13,995 nucleotides of DNA from Bacteroidales bacterium M3. GTDB lineage: Bacteria > Bacteroidota > Bacteroidia > Bacteroidales > Muribaculaceae. The first letter of the stretch is position 1, and each line of letters opens with the position of its first letter. Location of the stretch: positions 1 through 13,995 of the forward strand of contig LUJN01000043.1 of the NCBI GenBank assembly GCA_001689445.1, given 5' to 3'. Of the stretch, positions 11,160 to 13,995 are shown in pieces. The position numbers and the translations under genes are program-made. Under the pieces are notes generated by a model. It had not been told where the DNA came from and ran no database searches. It saw only the letters and a list, made by a program, of their open reading frames with translations.

Positions 11160-13937
11160 ATGACTAACGACGACAACAAGCTATTCCTGTTAGACGCCTA
11201 CGCGCTCATCTACCGAGCCTACTACGCCCTAATCCGCTCTCCCCGCATGACGACCAAGGGCTTCAACACATCGGCTATATTCGGCTTCTGCAACACGCTG
11301 ACCGAGATACTGCGCAAGGAGAATCCGACCCACATAGCGGTGTGCTTCGACCCCCACGGGCCGACATTCCGCCACGATGCATATCCCGAGTACAAGGCCG
11401 ACCGCGAGGCGATGCCCGAGGATATACGCGCGTCGCTGCCATACATCAAGGATATCGTCAAGGCATGGAACATACCCATCATCGAGGTGCCCGGCTACGA
11501 GGCCGACGACGTGATAGGCACGCTGTCGCGTCAAGCCGAACGCGAGGGGATGACGACCTACATGATGACCCCCGACAAGGATTACGGACAGCTCGTGACC
11601 GACAAGGTGCTGATGTACCGCCCGTCGCTGCGCGGCAACGACTTCGAGATACGCGGAGTGAAGGAGGTGTGCGAGCGTCACGGCATATCGTCGCCACTAC
11701 AGGTCATTGACCTGCTGGCACTTGAGGGGGACGCCATCGACAATATACCCGGATGTCCCGGTGTCGGGGAAAAGACGGCCCAGAAGCTCATCGCCGAATG
11801 GGGCACCGTGGAGCGGCTGCTCGACAACACCGACAAGCTGAAAGGCGCGGTGCAGCGCAAGGTGACCGAAAACGCCGACCAGATACGGTTTTCAAAGTTC
11901 CTCGCCACGATAAAGACCGATGTCCCTGTAGATATAGATATTATGTCGTTACAACGACAGGAGCCTGACATCGAGCGGCTGAAGGAGATATATACCGAGC
12001 TTGAGTTCAAGACATTTATCGCAAGGCTGAAAGGAGACACCGCGCCGGTGGAGAAAGCAGCGGCAGCGGCGCCCGCAGCGGCAGTGGCAGAACAGCCGTC
12101 GCTGTTTGATCCCCCGTCATTATTTGACGACGTGCCACAGGCTGTTGCCGCCCCGCGCCCGCCAATAGCGGCAAGCTACGTGTCGGCGGCCGATGCCGAC
12201 GAGGCACGCCGGGTCATCACTTCGGCACTGAAGGCGAAGCTGATAGGCATAGCCGTGTACGCCTATGGCCCCGATACCATGACGGCACGATGGGACGGAG
12301 TGGCACTCTCGACCGCAGAGGGTCACGCGACGTATATACCCTCCAAGGTCATTGCCGGCAAAGAATCCGAGATACTCGCCCCGCTGTTTACAAGCCATGA
12401 TGTGACCCTGGTTAGCCATGACGTGAAGCGCGACATCATCGTGATGCGCCGTCTCGGTATAGAGATAACCGCCCCCTATTACGACACCTCGGTGGCCCAC
12501 TACCTGCTGCAGCCCGAGATGCGCCACACGCTGCCATCGGTAGCGGCCGGCTATCTCGGCTACCATACCGCCGACTACACCGAGGATGCCAAGACACGCC
12601 GCAAGGAGCCGGAATTGACCGTCACCAAGGCCACCGTCCGCATCGGGGAGGGCGCCGACATCACGTTGCGCCTCTACCATGCCCTGTCGCCGCTTATTGA
12701 GGCCGACGGGCTGACACCGTTGCTGCGCGACATCGAGCTGCCCCTTGTGGCGGTACTTGCCGACATGGAGTGGACAGGCGTAAGGGTCGATGTACATGTG
12801 CTCGCCGAGCAGTCGCGGGCACTCACGGCGCGTCTCCACGAGATGGAGGCGCGGGCCTACGACCTCGCGGGGGGCGAGTTCAACCTCGGCTCGCCGATGC
12901 AGGTAGGCGAGATACTCTTTGACCGCCTCAAGATTGACTCCAAGGCAAAACGCACCAAGAAAGGGTTCTACTCCACTACCGAGGAAATATTGGAGAAATA
13001 CCGCGCCGCCCATCCGTTGGTGGGGCTTATACTCGATATACGCGGGCTGCGCAAGCTGCTCGCAACCTACATCAACGCGCTGCCTGAACTCATCAACCCC
13101 GCCACGGGAAAGATACACACCTCCTACAACCAGACCGTCACGGCGACAGGGCGCATCTCGTCGACCAACCCCAACCTACAGAATATCCCGATCCGCACAG
13201 AGGATGGCCGCGAGATACGCCGGGCATTTATCCCCGACAAGGGGGACATCATGCTTAGCGCCGACTACTCGCAGATAGAGCTGCGGCTCATAGCCGACAT
13301 GGCCCGCGACGAGGAGATGATAGACGCGTTCCTGTCGGGAGCCGACATCCACCGCGCCACGGCGGCAAAAATCTACCATACGCCCCTTGCCGAAGTCACA
13401 GACGACCAACGGCGGCATGCCAAGACGGCAAACTTCGGCATCATCTACGGCATCTCGGCATTCGGCCTTGCCGAACGGCTCGGCATACCTCGCGGAGAGG
13501 CCAAGGCACTGATTGAGGGATACTTCGAGACGTTCACCCACCTGAAGGAGTACATGACACGCTCCATCGAGGAGGCCCGAGAAAAGGGGTATGTGACGAC
13601 CGTGAAAGGGCGCAAGCGATACCTGCCCGATATACGCAGCGGCAACGCCGTCGTGCGAGGGTATGCCGAGCGCAATGCCGTCAACGCGCCGATACAGGGC
13701 AGCGCGGCCGACATCATCAAGATAGCGATGGTGGCCGTGGCCCGCGACTTCAAGCGCGAAGGGCTGCGCTCACGCATGATCATGCAGGTGCATGACGAAC
13801 TGGTGTTCAACGTCGTCCCCGACGAGCTCGACCGCGTGCGCGAAATCGTGCGCCGCGACATGGAGGGCGCCTACACAGGCCGCGTCCCCCTCATCGTCTC
13901 CGATGGCACGGGCCATAACTGGCTCGAAGCCCACTGA
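11160..13937 (+). CDS. polA: DNA polymerase I
   Basis: This 925-residue protein has three domains. The 5' nuclease (about 1-290) shows LLDAYALIYRAYYA, CFDPHGPTFRH, GYEADDVIG, TPDKDYGQLV and the helix-hairpin-helix GDAIDNIPGCPGVGEKTA, with metal-binding Asp residues in place. An Ala/Pro-rich linker follows (about 295-335, with QPSLF). The 3'-5' exonuclease-like domain (about 337-525) lacks most catalytic residues: the DxE motif is replaced by IGIAVYA (about 362-368), HDVKRD (420-425) is kept, and the last YxxxD motif is degenerate (RIGEG near 494-498). The polymerase domain (about 526-925) is intact: DYSQIELR (702-709), RRHAKTANFGIIYG (751-764) and VHDE (877-880). It fills gaps and removes primers in replication and repair. 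The ATG at 11160 fits the promoter spacing. Confidence 0.96.
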   Translation: MTNDDNKLFLLDAYALIYRAYYALIRSPRMTTKGFNTSAIFGFCNTLTEILRKENPTHIAVCFDPHGPTFRHDAYPEYKADREAMPEDIRASLPYIKDIVKAWNIPIIEVPGYEADDVIGTLSRQAEREGMTTYMMTPDKDYGQLVTDKVLMYRPSLRGNDFEIRGVKEVCERHGISSPLQVIDLLALEGDAIDNIPGCPGVGEKTAQKLIAEWGTVERLLDNTDKLKGAVQRKVTENADQIRFSKFLATIKTDVPVDIDIMSLQRQEPDIERLKEIYTELEFKTFIARLKGDTAPVEKAAAAAPAAAVAEQPSLFDPPSLFDDVPQAVAAPRPPIAASYVSAADADEARRVITSALKAKLIGIAVYAYGPDTMTARWDGVALSTAEGHATYIPSKVIAGKESEILAPLFTSHDVTLVSHDVKRDIIVMRRLGIEITAPYYDTSVAHYLLQPEMRHTLPSVAAGYLGYHTADYTEDAKTRRKEPELTVTKATVRIGEGADITLRLYHALSPLIEADGLTPLLRDIELPLVAVLADMEWTGVRVDVHVLAEQSRALTARLHEMEARAYDLAGGEFNLGSPMQVGEILFDRLKIDSKAKRTKKGFYSTTEEILEKYRAAHPLVGLILDIRGLRKLLATYINALPELINPATGKIHTSYNQTVTATGRISSTNPNLQNIPIRTEDGREIRRAFIPDKGDIMLSADYSQIELRLIADMARDEEMIDAFLSGADIHRATAAKIYHTPLAEVTDDQRRHAKTANFGIIYGISAFGLAERLGIPRGEAKALIEGYFETFTHLKEYMTRSIEEAREKGYVTTVKGRKRYLPDIRSGNAVVRGYAERNAVNAPIQGSAADIIKIAMVAVARDFKREGLRSRMIMQVHDELVFNVVPDELDRVREIVRRDMEGAYTGRVPLIVSDGTGHNWLEAH

Positions 13938-13944
13938 CACCCTG

Positions 13945-13995
13945 TTTAAGACATAAGGACAAATTTTTTAAGACATAAGAACATAAGGACAAAGG
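13945..13995. repeat. Short direct repeats after polA
   Basis: TTTAAGACATAAG occurs at 13945-13957 and 13967-13979, and ACATAAGGACAAA at 13951-13963 and 13981-13993. The array runs to the window edge and may continue. It lies 8 bp after the polA stop. Confidence 0.7.

Noticed and set aside
12120..13118. 332-codon open frame on the minus strand
   Set aside because: Antisense to conserved polA; composition is that of a shadow frame.

Overview
The window looks like chromosomal DNA of a Bacteroidales bacterium, most likely from the Muribaculaceae/Bacteroides side of the order. The evidence: promoters of the Bacteroidetes type (a TTTG-like -33 box, about 20 bp, then TAnnTTTG) sit in front of several genes and the tRNA. 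Shine-Dalgarno sites are absent. The gene families are typical of the group (PadR-PspC pair, DUF4230-like proteins, a carboxypeptidase-regulatory/beta-barrel outer-membrane protein, membrane-anchored TPR-LuxR regulator). Coding DNA is GC-rich and the spacers are AT-rich. The assignment is by inference; no marker gene was compared.

Layout. 1-257: a long hairpin, then a well-formed promoter overlapped by two palindromes. 258-1709: padR-type repressor and pspC-domain membrane protein, an envelope-stress-like operon closed by a hairpin terminator. 1857-3149: two DUF4230-like envelope proteins in tandem, separated by a perfect 28-bp inverted repeat. 3356-8022: a 47-codon antitoxin-tail-like ORF overlaps the start of a lipoprotein/TPR/transmembrane/LuxR-HTH regulator. 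This is followed by a small lipoprotein and a beta-barrel outer-membrane protein that overlap by ATGA. 8054-8081: a second palindromic element. 8225-9259: asnA (ammonia-dependent asparagine synthetase) with its own promoter and terminator. 9448-9521: tRNA-Asp(GUC) with promoter and terminator. 9697-11027, minus strand: a polyprenyl diphosphate synthase followed by a small DnaJ-type zinc-finger protein. 11160-13937: polA, divergent from the synthase. The window ends in short direct repeats.

How the genes may work together. Most of the window is housekeeping. The accessory-looking part is 3356-8022, where a one-protein signal-transduction device (periplasmic TPR sensor joined through a membrane helix to a DNA-binding domain) lies next to two envelope proteins transcribed from their own promoter. 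It is a candidate local sense-and-respond envelope system. The other notable point is PolA: its polymerase and 5' nuclease motifs are intact, but most of the 3'-5' proofreading metal ligands appear to be lost, and its interdomain linker carries a sequence resembling a sliding-clamp-binding motif.
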